Assembly: GCA_019914995.1 (NCBI GenBank)
Contig: CM034142.1
Location: 5,723,031-5,787,030, forward strand
Length of the DNA: 64,000 nucleotides
Direction of reading: 5' to 3'
Source of the DNA: Acanthochlamys bracteata
Taxonomy: Eukaryota; Streptophyta; Magnoliopsida; Pandanales; Velloziaceae
Shown here: in pieces, positions 1-10,849 of the stretch
Layout: each line of letters opens with the position of its first letter
Position numbering within the stretch: position 1 is the stretch's first letter
Notes under the pieces: generated by a model
What the model was told of the DNA's origin: nothing
Seen by the model: only the letters and a program-made list of their open reading frames with translations
The model's database searches: none
Program-made: the position numbers and the translations under genes

Positions 1-41
1 TCAACATTGACTAATTACTTGAAAATGAAGAGAGCAATTTG

Positions 42-344
42 CTAGGATTGGACCTCAACAACTTCAACTTTTGCTGCAAAGGCATCACAAGAAGATAACC
101 ATTTGCCGATCTTTGGCTTCCATGGTGCTCCTCTGTATAACACATATCCGTCTTTCTCAGAGCCACTAGAATCATGTTTTAGTTTTTGTGTTTGTGATTG
201 ACCTAAACCGACTATGGAAGGAAGGAAGTTATTCAAAGGTGTTAGAGACGGAAAAACTACTTCGATTTCAGAAACCAAAACCAAAAGCAAAGCAAAAGCT
301 GCGAACAAAAGCCATAAGCCCTTGCAATCTTCTAATCTCATCAT
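42..344 (-). CDS. small single-pass membrane protein, unidentified family
   Basis: An open frame of about 100 codons starting at the double Met at 344 and ending at 42. It has a short charged N-terminus (MMRLEDCKG), one strongly hydrophobic segment (about residues 8-25, with an LLFAAFALLLVLVSE core), a Ser/Lys/Asp-rich linker and a conserved-looking C-terminus (GAPWKPKIGKWLSSCD then VEVVEV). The frame stays open up to 401, but that stretch is a poly-Lys run read from an intronic or UTR poly(T) tract, so I place the start at 344. A good donor site on the same strand at 831-833 suggests a spliced 5' UTR. I do not recognise the family. Topology suggests a type II or tail-less membrane anchor; function is unknown. 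Confidence 0.5.
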   Translation of the reverse strand: MMRLEDCKGLWLLFAAFALLLVLVSEIEVVFPSLTPLNNFLPSIVGLGQSQTQKLKHDSSGSEKDGYVLYRGAPWKPKIGKWLSSCDAFAAKVEVVEVQS

Positions 345-965
345 ATACTCTATGGAATCTTTTTTTTTTTTTTTTTTTTTGTGATTTTTTTCAAGAATCA
401 AAGACGAGTATTATCTCATACGGGAAAAAGAAATTAAAAAACCAAAACAGGTACCTAAGTTAATTAATTCCAAATGTAACAGCAGCCCTATTGAACATCA
501 ATATTTAATTCAAATATTAATGGCATCATAAATGGATCAACTTAAAATTCAAAAAAACAACACTAATACTGCATTCCACGTAATTACACAGGCACTGATG
601 AAAAAAACACAAAATTTCATAGAACGTATTTGAAATTTGAAGGTGCTTATAAGTAATTACCATTTTTTAGAGAAAATAGAAGCCATAACCTGAATTTCCA
701 GGGGAAAAAAACAACAACAACAACATAAGAGGAAATACAAAAGCAAAAGGTGAAGTTGATTAATGGTTTTGCTAAAAATTCCAGTTTTCAAAAAACAACA
801 ACAATATCTCAGTAGTATATAACAGAGTATACCTGCCTCATCAAATATATTTGATCCAGTTATTATTGCTCTTGAAGAAAGAAAGAAAGAAAGAAAGAGA
901 TCGATGAGGTTTTCACAGAAAAAGAAAGTTGAAGAATTAGTTGTCTTTAATTAATATATGGGCTG
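345..965 (-). promoter_or_regulatory. 5' leader, probable UTR intron and promoter of the small membrane-protein gene
   Basis: Reading the minus strand, a TATA-like TATATTAA lies near 950-957, followed by an (AAAG)n/(CTTT)n purine-pyrimidine tract at 868-900, then an exon-like segment ending in GGCAG with a GTATAC donor at 832-827. The acceptor next to the start codon is not certain because several AG sites follow poly(T). A 9-codon upstream open frame starts near 685. This layout is typical of plant genes with a 5' UTR intron, but it is inferred from splice-site shape only. Confidence 0.35.
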
Positions 966-974
966 AGAGGCTGA

Positions 975-2290
975 TGCACCGTTAATAAAGAAGAGTAAAG
1001 AAAAGAATAGAAAAAATGATAAATAGAAAAGAATATTTATTTAACTTTACAAAATTTAAATATACAGTAAGAATAACAAATTAATTATACTTAGATAGAT
1101 AGATAAATAAATGTATAAAAAATAAATTTTTTATAAAAATTTAAATCTTCTTTTATATTAATCTAATTTTTATTAATATACTAATCTTACTAATATAATT
1201 TAAACTAATTTTATTAATATAACTTTTAGACTAATTTTATATTAATTTAATTTTAAGTTAATGTTAAATATAATTTAACAAAAATAAATAAGTTTTTAAA
1301 TTAAAAATTTTTGATCATATATTTTTTTATTTTCTCTACCAATTACAATCGATTAAAATTAAATAAATATAAAAATTATAAACTATTATAATAAAAATTA
1401 ACACATATTAATTAAAATAAATTTTAAATTACTTAAAAATAAAAAATAAAAAGAAGAAGATTACTTTTTTTTTTGTCACCATATATATCTACTAATTTGA
1501 TGGGTATGCATTCACTATGATTCACCGGGAAAGAAGAGAAACGGCTCCTATTCCCTCTCTCTCCTTAGACATTGCTTGGATTATGGTGAATGATGGTAAT
1601 GGTAAAGCATTTCATCATTTTAACTATGTTTTTACTTCATTAAGAGGAGAGAACGAGAATTGCTACTCTTCCCTCACCATAAAATATAGTAAAATATGTA
1701 TCCATCAATTTGATAGATACACATGGTAATAAATTGTAAAGCAAATTTATTTTACTTTTATCTTTTTATTTTTAATATTTAATTTAATTAGATATTTCTA
1801 ATTAAATATTTATTTTTGTTAATATATGTTAATTTTTATTATCATAATTTATAATTTTTATTTTTATTTAATTTTAAACGATTTTAGTTGGTAGAAAAAA
1901 TAATAAAACTATATGATCAAACTTTTTGATTTAAAATTTATTTAATTTTGTTAAATTATATCAAACATTAAATAAAAAAATAAATTAATATAAAAAAATA
2001 ATCTATAAGTTATATTAATAAAGTTAATTTAAGAAATATTAATCAAATTAGTTTAAAGTTATATTAATAAAAGTTAAAGTAATATAAATAAAGAGCATTT
2101 GAATCTTTTATAAAAATTTTACTATTTATTTATCTATCTATCCAAATATAGTTAATTTGTTATTTTTATTATTATTTCAAATATTGTAAAATTAAATAGT
2201 TATTTTTTTCTATCCGTCCTCTTATTACTTTTCCAATCTATTCTCCTACTCTTATTTCTTAACCATGCATTCAAACATACTTTTAGCGTT
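975..2290. repeat. AT-rich long inverted repeat (foldback or MITE-like element)
   Basis: The left arm (about 1000-1480) and right arm (about 1740-2280) are imperfect reverse complements. Landmarks that pair include the tetranucleotide run TAGATAGATAGATAAATAAA (left, about 1091) against ATTTATTTATCTATCTATCC (right, about 2125), and the TTGATCATATA region at 1310 against TATATGATCAAA at 1910. The centre (1500-1730) holds a less AT-rich spacer containing the inverted motif ATCAATTTGATAGAT. No coding capacity is seen. Related sequence recurs at 2500-2600 and 9540-10380, so this is an interspersed family. The ends and target duplication are not clear. Confidence 0.6.
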
Positions 2291-2683
2291 TGTTTGGATA
2301 ATGGATAGGCATGAGGAGTGCTGGTGAATGTAACATTTTTTCATCCCTACCCAAATTTGGTAACGCTTTATTAAGGTATTATTTAAATAATGGGTAGAGG
2401 TGGGGAGTGAAATGAAAGGTGATCTATTTCATAATCTCTATCATGTTTGGTTTCATTTCATTAATTGAAGGAAAGTAGAACAATTTTTCATCCCCACTCA
2501 TATATCGTATGTAAATGTGTACCCATCAATTTAATGGGTACATATGGTTACAAAAGAAGAAACAAATTTAGCTTCCTCTTTTGTCCTTCTTTTTTTATTT
2601 TTTTAAAACTTTATTTTCAATTTAATATTATATGATCAAATCTAATATTTTATTATATTTATTTAATATATATATATATATAT
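2291..2683. repeat. AT-rich flank related to the neighbouring foldback family
   Basis: No gene is seen. The stretch contains a second copy of the GTACCCATCAATTTAATGGG inverted motif (about 2519) that resembles 1697-1727 and 9796-9822, and ends in a (TA)n tract (2669-2683) into which the Mutator-like element inserted. Confidence 0.45.
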
Positions 2684-3366
2684 GGGTTGAGATTGGTGCA
2701 GATCCTATTTTTTGAGCAGATCTGCGCATATCGCACTGTAGACCGTTGGATTTTCCACGCAAACACGCTGATCTCTCGCAGCACCAACCGTGCGCGAGGG
2801 CATTTCAGTAATTTCGCTTGAAAAATCGGCTCACATGTTCGAACGCGTCTTCACGCGTTTATTTTTTTGTTTCTTCTTCACGCGAGCTCGCCGCGCCTTC
2901 TTCTCCCTCGCCGCAGGTTCGGTTCTTCCTCATCTCCTATCGTTTCTTTTAATCACTCTGAAACTATCTCCTTCCCGCTTCAAACCCTTGCTTTCGTTCG
3001 TCGCCGGTACAGCGTTCGTTTGCCAGCCGACGATCGAAATTAGGGTTAATCAAGCGTTAATTCCTCTTCTCCTCCTTCTTCGATGCCTTCGTCGCAGCCA
3101 GTGTGTTCGAACGCCGACCGGCGTTCAAATTTCAGGTAGATGTTAGATAGTTTTTTGTTACAGTTTTGTGATTTTACCATTCCAATTTTTCTTAGATTTT
3201 TTTAACATCATCAATTTCTTCAGCTATTCGTGAAGTAATTGATACAGCAGGAAATTCCTCTTGTTGAATGTGAATGAAATTTTTTTGATGTTCTTTACTT
3301 CTATGTTCTAACACTCATTTCTTCTTTAAATTACAAATGAAGTCCAAATATGCAAACTTCCTCTTC
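2684..3366 (+). repeat. left terminal inverted repeat of the MULE
   Basis: Pairs with 8748-9508. Strong landmarks shared in inverted order: ACGCTGATCTCTCGCAGCAC (about 2767), TCTCCTTCCCGCTTCAAACC (about 2968), the TTAGGGTTAATCAAGCGTTA block (about 3040), and an inner end reading GCAAACTTCCTCTTC at about 3352-3366. The open frame at 2790-3146 is a by-product of this GC-rich arm and has a mirror frame in the right arm. Confidence 0.9.
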
Positions 3367-4766
3367 TAAGTTCTACCATAGCCGTAAAACTCTTCGGCTG
3401 TATCTATAAGAAGCCATTAACATACGGTCGGAGATCTTCACTTGTGTTATTTCTTTACTTTTGATTGCAAATGAAGTGGTATGAGAAAATCTTAAGCGGA
3501 AGAAAAGGTTTATGGCATCTTCAAAGGGTCACCCAACGGTGTTTGGTAATATCAATTGAGGTCTTATATTGTTATGGTAATGTGAATGAGAATGTGTATT
3601 TGGTTTCAATTTCCTGTTGTAGTATGTGAATGTGAATCACATTTTTTTGCTATTCTTTTTTTGGTTTATTTATTCAAATTGATTGATGCTTTGAATAACT
3701 TGATAAGAGTTATTTATTGGAAGAATTTGATAATTACTACGCTTGTTATTTGGTTCAATTTTGTTGATTGGTGTGTTTAAATGGTTGGTAGATTCTGGAG
3801 CTTGCTGGGAATGCAGCAAGAGACTACAACAACAATAATAACACAGCAAGAGACAACAACTACCAACTGGGCAGTCAGGACCACCTCTACTGGATATGTA
3901 GACAATATTACTACATCACATCCCAACAGAGAGAAATTATATTTTGTAGTGTAGAATTATGTGATATAATGCTTTCACTTTACAATGAATTCTAAGTTTG
4001 TGGTTATGCAAACTTGTAATCAAATCTTATTTTTTGGCTGATGAAATAAGAAAAATTTCCAGCAATAGAAATTGCTTAGATATGTAAATGTTATGAGAAA
4101 TTGGAATCATCAAAAGATGATAATTATGTGAATGTGAGTGTCACATGAATGTTATGTGAATGTGAATGTCAATGTGGAATCATCAGAAAATGATAGTCAT
4201 ATAAATGCTAAAATTATGTGAATGTAGATGTGGTAGCATAGCTAACTATGAGCTAGCATAGTTTGCAAGCTCACTGGTCAGTTGCCAGTGAGCTCACTGG
4301 TCTCCGGGGACTAAATTGGCACAGGTTTTTTTTTGTTTGCTGTTAACAGCTGCTGTACAATGCAGCTTCAATAAATTGAACATACCAATTTCTATTTTTT
4401 TTGTTACAATGCAACTTAAGAAGTATGTTTTCTTGATAAACATTTGAGCCTTTGGCGGCTCGGGACAGTTGACGATGAGCTTGTTACTCACCGTCACCGC
4501 CCTTGAGCTACCAAAGTGAGCTCACCGGTTTCAGTGAGTGAGTTGTACATTTTTTTTTTTTTTTTTTTTTTTTGCTGTTAACAGCTGCGGCAATAAATTG
4601 AACATACCAATTTTATTTTTTTTTTTACAATGCAACTTAACAAATATGAATAGTTGATAATACAACTAGTTGAAATATGAATAGCTTCTTTTTACAAATC
4701 TAAGTGCTTATCCAAAAATGCCAAAACAATAATACAACTAGTTGATAATACATACAAATGTAATAG
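3367..4766. other. non-coding left interior of the MULE with an internal duplication
   Basis: No gene is seen. The stretch 4080-4230 is rich in repeats of TATGTGAATGT type. An internal direct repeat of about 90 bp is present: TTTGCTGTTAACAGCTGC...AATAAATTGAACATACCAATT...ACAATGCAACTTAA occurs at about 4330-4413 and again at about 4570-4642. The segment 4265-4310 and the segment near 4515 share GTGAGCTCAC(T/C)GGT. Confidence 0.6.
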
Positions 4767-7700
4767 CTACTCCAAGTGAATAGCTATCTCTTCATCAGCA
4801 TTGTCGTCTTCTTCACTTGTATTTTTGTCTTCATCGTCTATATCAACAACTATCAAGTAAGAAAGTGAAGACAAATATCAATTTCAAATAGTTTCTCAAA
4901 AAGAAACATAGTATATTATGAATCAAAACTAATCAAATTACTTACTTATTTTCTTCTTTCTATTTCGGTTTTCAGGACAATTTTTTTTGTCATGTTTAAC
5001 ACCATAGTTGTTACAGTAAGCATATTTTTTGCCTGTCTTCGCTTTAGCTCTTGCAATAGCTTTTTCTAAACCTCCTTTAATTCTAGTACTGCTCTTATAA
5101 ACATTTCATTCTTTTTTTCTTTCTTTTGTTTGGGAGATGTTTGGATTTAAAAGTAAAAGTTGAGAGCCATTAGTTGGGGCAGATAAGCTCTCATTTATAG
5201 TACCTGGATCATCAACTGAAATCTTATCCTCATCAAGCTTTCTTACTTCCTTGAGCCTTTGTGATAATCCTTGTGATGCTTGCAACATTATCTGGTATCT
5301 CTCTTCGGTTTCAGCCCCTTCATAAATTAATTGATTGTAAACCATCTGAAGTTGAGTAGTTCTCAATTAGGGGTGGCAATATATGACCCGACCTGAAAAT
5401 TCAACCCGAAATCGACCTGTTTAATCAGGGTTAGGGTTGAAAATTTTGACCCGTATAAATATATAGGTAGGTTAGATTGAACGAATTTGACCCGGTTATT
5501 AAATGGGTCGACCCGAGTTAACCTGAAAATAATCCACCAACTCAAAATATCACCTTTTGAAAGAACAATTTTTTATTTTTTCTTACCGTATAATAAAATA
5601 TTGGTAACAAAAATAATCGATAATAGTTATTTACAATTATTAAATTATATTGTATTTATAATTAATTCTTTATTTTTATACCTTAGAAAAATAGTGTAAA
5701 ATGAAAATTATAATATTATCGAAAGTATTACTATGTAGGTATTTTTAATGACGAATTTAGATTTCGTATAAAGATTTTTATGAAAATTTTGTTAGATAGA
5801 TAAGTTTATTAAATTTTTTATCGAAATTATTAATATGTATTTATAATCATAAATTTCAGCTGTTATCATATATTTTCAAAAAATAAAAATAATAATTTTT
5901 TTTAGATATTTTAAGGACCGATAAAGACATTAAGGAATGCATATTTTGTCGGACATAATTATATCTCGTTAGTAAAAATATCATGCACTTTCATTCGAAC
6001 TGATCTTATAATTTCGCTGAACCTTAAAAATATAAAATTAATAATTAATAATTAATAATTTTAATTATTAAATGGGTCGACCCGAATTTTAATCCGGTTA
6101 TTAGTAGGTTGGGTTAGGGTTGACAATTTTAACCCGTATAAATTTATGGGTTGGGTTAGGATTGAAAAAATTTGACCCGGTTATTAAATGGGTTGACCCG
6201 AAACTGATCCACCAATCCATATTGCCACCCCTATTCTCAATACCTTAGACTTCTCATGACCACTTATTGGTGCAACATCATACTTGGCTCTATATTTGTT
6301 AGCCCATTTCATCCATCTTTTAATAACAAACTGATTTTTGAGCTTCATATCACGACTCTGAAAAACCTTTATAAGATGCACGCAAGGAATTCCAAAAAAT
6401 TCAAATAGTTTACATTCACATCTACCTTCTTTTGTGGCTGAGTTGAACTTCACCCTCCACTTGCGGTGATCGCCTTCAATTTGATACTTATAAATATAAG
6501 TCATACAACCATCACTACCATTTTTATCATCATATAAAACATACTCAAGTTGAGCTTTCTCAAATTCTTTTTTGAATCTATCATATACATTTCTCGTATA
6601 TACTTTTGCTGCACTTTTAAAAAAAAATGCACTACTATAATTCTCTTTTATAATCCTCTTTTTTTTCTCTTTCAACAAGTTGTCTTAAGCACTTGTTATT
6701 CTTCAATACAAATTCTCGAAGAGTAGTAGTTGGTTGAAAAAAATCTTTATAGATAGCATTCATACCTTTGGCATATGAAATAGTATTCATGTCAGCATAA
6801 AAGGTATCCAAGTGATAAAATGGTGTCCATTTGTCTCGAATTTTATATATTCCTTTGAGCCATTAATTATCCTGTAATCCGTATGCACACGTCAATTCCT
6901 TCCACCTTATTTCAAATGTGTTAAGAATATAAATTTCTTGAATACAAGACTTGATGTCTTTCTTGAATTTTGACTTTTTGAAATAAATATGTGAAAGCTT
7001 TTCGGCAAAATTTTTCATAATATGCCACAAGCAAAATCTATATCTTGTAGATGGGAATACTTTCGCAATAGCTGCAGTCATAGCTCTATCTTGATCTGTT
7101 ATGATTGAAGATGGGGCACGACTACCCATAGCTGCAAGCCATGTTTTAAAAAGCCACTGAAATGATTCCTCTGTCTCATCCAGAAGTAATGCGCAACCAA
7201 ACTAGATTGACTACATGTGGTGGTTAACTCCAGTAAATGGAGCAAATAACATATCATATACATTCTTCCGATAGGTTGTATCAAAGAATACAACGTCACC
7301 AAAATACTGATATTGAGTACGTGACCGACTATCTACCTAGAAAAAATTTGTTGCTCTTGCTTCGCCGTCAATCTATATTGTATAAAAGAAGTTTGGATCT
7401 TCTAAATTCTTCTTCTTAAATAATTCAGTATGCAGTAGCATCACTACTAATAGATTTCTTGTACTCCTTCGATCGACATAAATGGTTCCAATAATCTCTA
7501 TCATCAAAACCATTTCGTGGTCCGTCAAGTATATATCAACGACTTTATTTACCGGTAAGTCTTCATCCCGAAATGAGTCAATCAAACTCTTAGCTGCAGG
7601 AGGTAAATTTCTACAAATAGGCATGCACATTCTTTTTATAGGGCTAACTAAATCGTGATTATGATTGCCTTCGTAACCAACCACTTTCCATAATCCAAAA

Positions 7701-8200
7701 CCTTCTTTCTTCATCCTTATGTTTGCAGGACATCCGAATTTTACTGTACTTGTATTTCTTCTCTTCTTTCCTTCTTTTTCGAACCCCTCATTTGTGTTTT
7801 GTGATCGATGACCTCTATGACTACCAAAACGGTCACATGTCATTTGGCATACACTCACTTCAATTGAGTTAAAATTTCTTTTATGATTAGTCCGAATAAC
7901 AACACTAAATCTCGATGCTTTTCCATAATTTATGTAAAATTGTTTTCCAGCTTCGAGGCTCTCAAAAGTTATTCCTAAACATGGCGTTGTAGGAGAAGTA
8001 GAAGAGGCCTCGAAACCTATAAATTCAAAGAAAAAAAGAATAAAAATCAAATGTCAGCTGTGTCATTTTGGTTTTTGTGAATTTTATGTGTTGAATAAAA
8101 ATACCTATTAATTGTTGCGCTATAGCAAGAAGAAGAGAAGAGGAATCAAGTAATAGCAAAACAATGAAGGTGAAAGGTGAAAAAGAGAAAAAAAATAGCT
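4767..8200 (-). pseudogene. FAR1/MULE-family transposase pseudogene
   Basis: Read from high to low coordinates: an exon end (LLAIAQQLIG) with donor at 8103/8102, intron to 8017, then the main exon. That exon carries a FAR1 zinc-binding domain (GKQFYINYGKASRFSV ... CQMTC ... FGCPANIRM ... GNHNHD, 7640-7970), the MULE catalytic region ([15 protein letters not shown], about 7270-7310; FGCALLLDETEESF; SSIITDQDRAM, about 7080-7110; FCLWHIMKNF), a SWIM zinc finger (CECKLFEFFGIPCVHLIKVF, about 6360-6420) and a degenerate C-terminal zinc knuckle (about 5000-5030). A last exon after an intron (4945-4850) is acidic and ends at 4767. Breaks: in-frame stops at 7373-7375, 7337-7339, 7211-7213, 7202-7204 and 6863-6865, a frame change near 6640-6680, and an hAT insertion at 5368-6233. 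FAR1 relatives also include domesticated regulators, but the stops and flanking arms show this is a dead transposase. Confidence 0.88.
5368..6233. mobile_element. non-autonomous hAT-type element nested in the MULE transposase
   Basis: Perfect 15 bp terminal inverted repeats TAGGGGTGGCAATAT at both ends and a perfect 8 bp target duplication TTCTCAAT (5360-5367 and 6234-6241). The 866 bp interior is AT-rich with no transposase; subterminal blocks repeat GACCCG and TTATTAAATGGGT in inverted orientation near both ends. The 8 bp duplication and the GGGGTGGCAA terminus are typical of plant hAT elements. It interrupts the transposase exon: the frame on the two sides is the same once the element and one copy of the duplication are removed. 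Confidence 0.92.
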
Positions 8201-8747
8201 AGCAAGTTTTGTTGTAAACAGAGAACTAGAGAACAGAGTGTCTCCGTCTCCCACGTATGCAATTTGTTCTCCCGCCAGAGAGAACATAACAAGTTCAATG
8301 ACCAAACTGCCCTTGGAAATATTTTTTCAGCGTGAACGCATTCAACTATGCTCACCAGGTTATCCTTCGCACTAATATACACGGTTTCTTCGCAACAACA
8401 TATATCACACATACAACAATTCATACTAGAATTTAGCAACAATTAACAATATAAGAAAGTTTCATTTGTTACAAAAATTCACAACAACCATTATATTTAC
8501 ATTCACAGAGAATAACGGAGTAAATTCCTGACATCTCAACACTCTTTCACAACCAGATTCTTGAGCAAATTGAAAGAAGCGTTACATTTCATAAGTCGTT
8601 CACAACAAGCTTTACATTCATAAATCACTGCTCAAGAATCGGCATTCACTCACATAAAAAAAAAAAGAGAAGAAAAGAAATGAATTCTGGAAGAGAAAGT
8701 TTGCAGCAAGCCGAAACAAAATCGACTTCAACAGTCTCCAGCAAGCA
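8104..8747 (-). other. MULE right interior: transposase 5' exon or leader
   Basis: Contains the 5' exon of the transposase next to the donor at 8103/8102 and upstream leader sequence. Open frames at 8120-8442 show no known domain. The stretch 8450-8747 holds repeated TTCACAAC/CATTCACA motifs and no gene. Confidence 0.4.
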
Positions 8748-9508
8748 GAAGAGGAAGTTTGCATATTTGGACTTCATCTATAATTCAAAGAAGAAATGAG
8801 TGTTAGAATATCGAAGTAAAGAACATCAAAAAAATTTCATTCACATTCAACAAGAGGAATTTCCTGCTGTATCAATTTCTTCACGAATAGTTGAAGAAAT
8901 TGATGACGTTAAAAAAAATCTAAAAAAAATCGCAAAGATAAAATCACAAAACTGCAACAAAAAACTATCTAATATCTACCTAAAATTCGAACGTTGGCCG
9001 GCGTTCGAACGCACTGGCCGTGACGAAGTACGGCCGACGAATGGCGGTGAATCTTGAAATTAAACGCGTTAGAAGGCATCGAAGAAGGAGGAGAAGAGGA
9101 ATTAACGCTTGATTAACCCTAATTTCGATCGTTGACCGGCGAACGAATGCTGCACCGGCGACGAACGAAAGCAAGGGTTTGAAGCGGGAAGGAGATAGTT
9201 TCAGAGAGATTAAAAGAAACAATAGGAGATGAGGAAGAACCGAACCTGCGGCGGGAGAGAAGAAGGCGCGGCCGGGAGGGATCGGATCGCGGGAGGGAGC
9301 GGCGAGCTTGCGTGAAGAAGAAACCAAGGAATGAACGCGTGAAGACACGTTCGAAAAGGTGAGCCGTTTTTTCAAACGAAATTATTGAAGTGCCCTCGCG
9401 TGCGGTTGGTGCTGTGAGAGATCAGCGTGTTTGCGTGGACCGTTGGATCTCCATAGCGCGATATACGCAAATCTGCTCAAAAGATAGAATCTGCACCAAT
9501 CTCAACCC
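8748..9508 (-). repeat. right terminal inverted repeat of the MULE
   Basis: Reverse complement of 2684-3366, 761 bp against 683 bp because of a few insertions and deletions (for example extra G-rich sequence near 9280-9300). The ORFs here (8800-9057 plus, 8980-9375 minus) mirror the frame in the left arm and are not genes. Confidence 0.9.
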
Positions 9509-9539
<31 letters not shown>

Positions 9540-10390
9540 TACACTTTATTATAATAATTATATTTTTATATTTACTTGAAAATTTACTTCTATTAATCAT
9601 TCGTTTATCTATCTATTCAAATATAGGTAATTTGTTATATATATCTAAAAATCGTAAGATTAAATTATTATTTTTTTATTCGTTCTCTTATTATTTTTTC
9701 TATCTGTCCTCTACTCATATTTTTTAACTATGAATTTAAACATCCAGTAAAAAGAAGGAAGGAAAGCGGTTCCCCATCATTTCTATTATTATATAATTAC
9801 ATGTGTTGGTGGGTACACATGGAGACAAAAAGAAAAACAAATTTGCTTTTCCTTTGTCATTTATTACTTATAATTTTTTTTTAAATTTAATATTTACTTT
9901 CAATTTAATATTTATTCTATTTAATGTTTTTTATTATAATAGTTTACAATTTATTTATTTATTTCATTTTAATTGGTAGATAAACTAATAAAATATATGA
10001 TTATTTTTTTATATTTAATAATTGATATAATTTTGTTAAATTATATATACTATTAATATAAAATTAGATTAATATACAAAAATTAATCTAAAAATTATAT
10101 TAATAAAATTTATTTAAATAAAACAGTTTGAATTATATTAATAAATATTAGATTAATATAAATAAAAATAGCATTGAGTTTTTGATAAAAAATTTACTAG
10201 CTCAATTCATTCGTTTATCTGTCTATCTAAATATAATTAATTTTTTATTATTATTATATATTCAAATATCATAAAATTAAATAATTATTTTTTAATCCAT
10301 TTTTTAGTTATTTTTTATCAAATCTTTTATTTTTATTTTTTACTTATATATATAAATATACTGTTAATGAATCGTTACCAAACATAGGGG
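9509..10390. repeat. AT-rich interspersed repeat, same family as 975-2290
   Basis: Starts with a (TA)n tract (9513-9539). Two blocks, 9600-9745 and 10205-10340, each carry the TTTATCTATCTAT(T/C)(C/T)AAATATA.. / AAATTAAATTATTATTTTTT.. landmarks also seen at 2110-2210, and 9796-9822 carries the GGGTACACATGG motif seen at 1715 and 2537. Probably the other half of the repeat into which the MULE inserted plus a further copy. No gene is seen. Confidence 0.5.
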
Positions 10391-10849
10391 AATTTTCCCC
10401 TTCACTCGTCTTCACTGGCCCATTACATTATGACTTTTTAGTTCTACTTCTTTAGGAAATCTGATAAAAATGTCCTACACTGATAACAGCTTCTAAATTT
10501 TGTCTCAAAAAAGTAACTAAAACTAAAACATAAGTTGAACAGTTATCTTACCTTTAAAGATAAATAAGAAATTATTGTAAAATAAAAAATTACCATTATA
10601 TAACATTTAATACTATAAACATATATGACGATATTTTGCGTGAGCTAAACAAGCGTGTTGAGGGAAAGAAAAAGAACTCCGAATTTGAAAAATTTTGAGG
10701 AAAAGACTTTGAATTGAATTGAATTTGACTGAAGGTGTCGTTGGGGCTTCTATTTATAGTATAATCTCCTTTTGACAATCACGCTTTTGCCCTCTCTCTA
10801 ATATTTTGTAAATCGGTCATATTGAGGCCGTTTTTGGATTGGTTATAAG
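10391..10849. other. intergenic stretch, no gene recognised
   Basis: A 60-codon open frame on the minus strand (10596-10778) lacks any recognisable domain and I do not call it. The stretch ends in the 8 bp target duplication of the next element. Confidence 0.4.

Larger units (their letters stand above)
2684..9508 (-). mobile_element. Mutator-like element (MULE), FAR1-type, 6.8 kb, non-functional
   Basis: The outer ends are GGGTTGAGATTGGTGCAGAT on the left and its near-complement on the right, continuing inward as long terminal inverted repeats (683 and 761 bp). Flanking 9-mers are TATATATAT (2675-2683) and TACATATAT (9509-9517), an 8 of 9 match that fits the 9 bp duplication of Mutator elements, with the caution that the target is a (TA)n repeat. 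Inside, on the minus strand, lies a FAR1/MULE transposase gene with several stops and a frameshift, and an hAT-type element sits inside that gene. The long arms, GC-rich compared with the flanks, and the FAR1-class transposase place it with plant TIR-MULEs. It cannot encode a working transposase, though the ends could still be mobilised by a related element. Confidence 0.88.

Noticed and set aside
2790..3146. 118-codon plus-strand frame and its mirror at 8980-9375
   Set aside because: Both lie in the MULE terminal inverted repeats, mirror each other, and carry no domain; they come from GC-rich arms.
4767..8200. Domesticated FAR1/FHY3-type light-signalling gene
   Set aside because: Five in-frame stops, a frame change, an inserted hAT element and flanking long inverted repeats make it a dead transposase.
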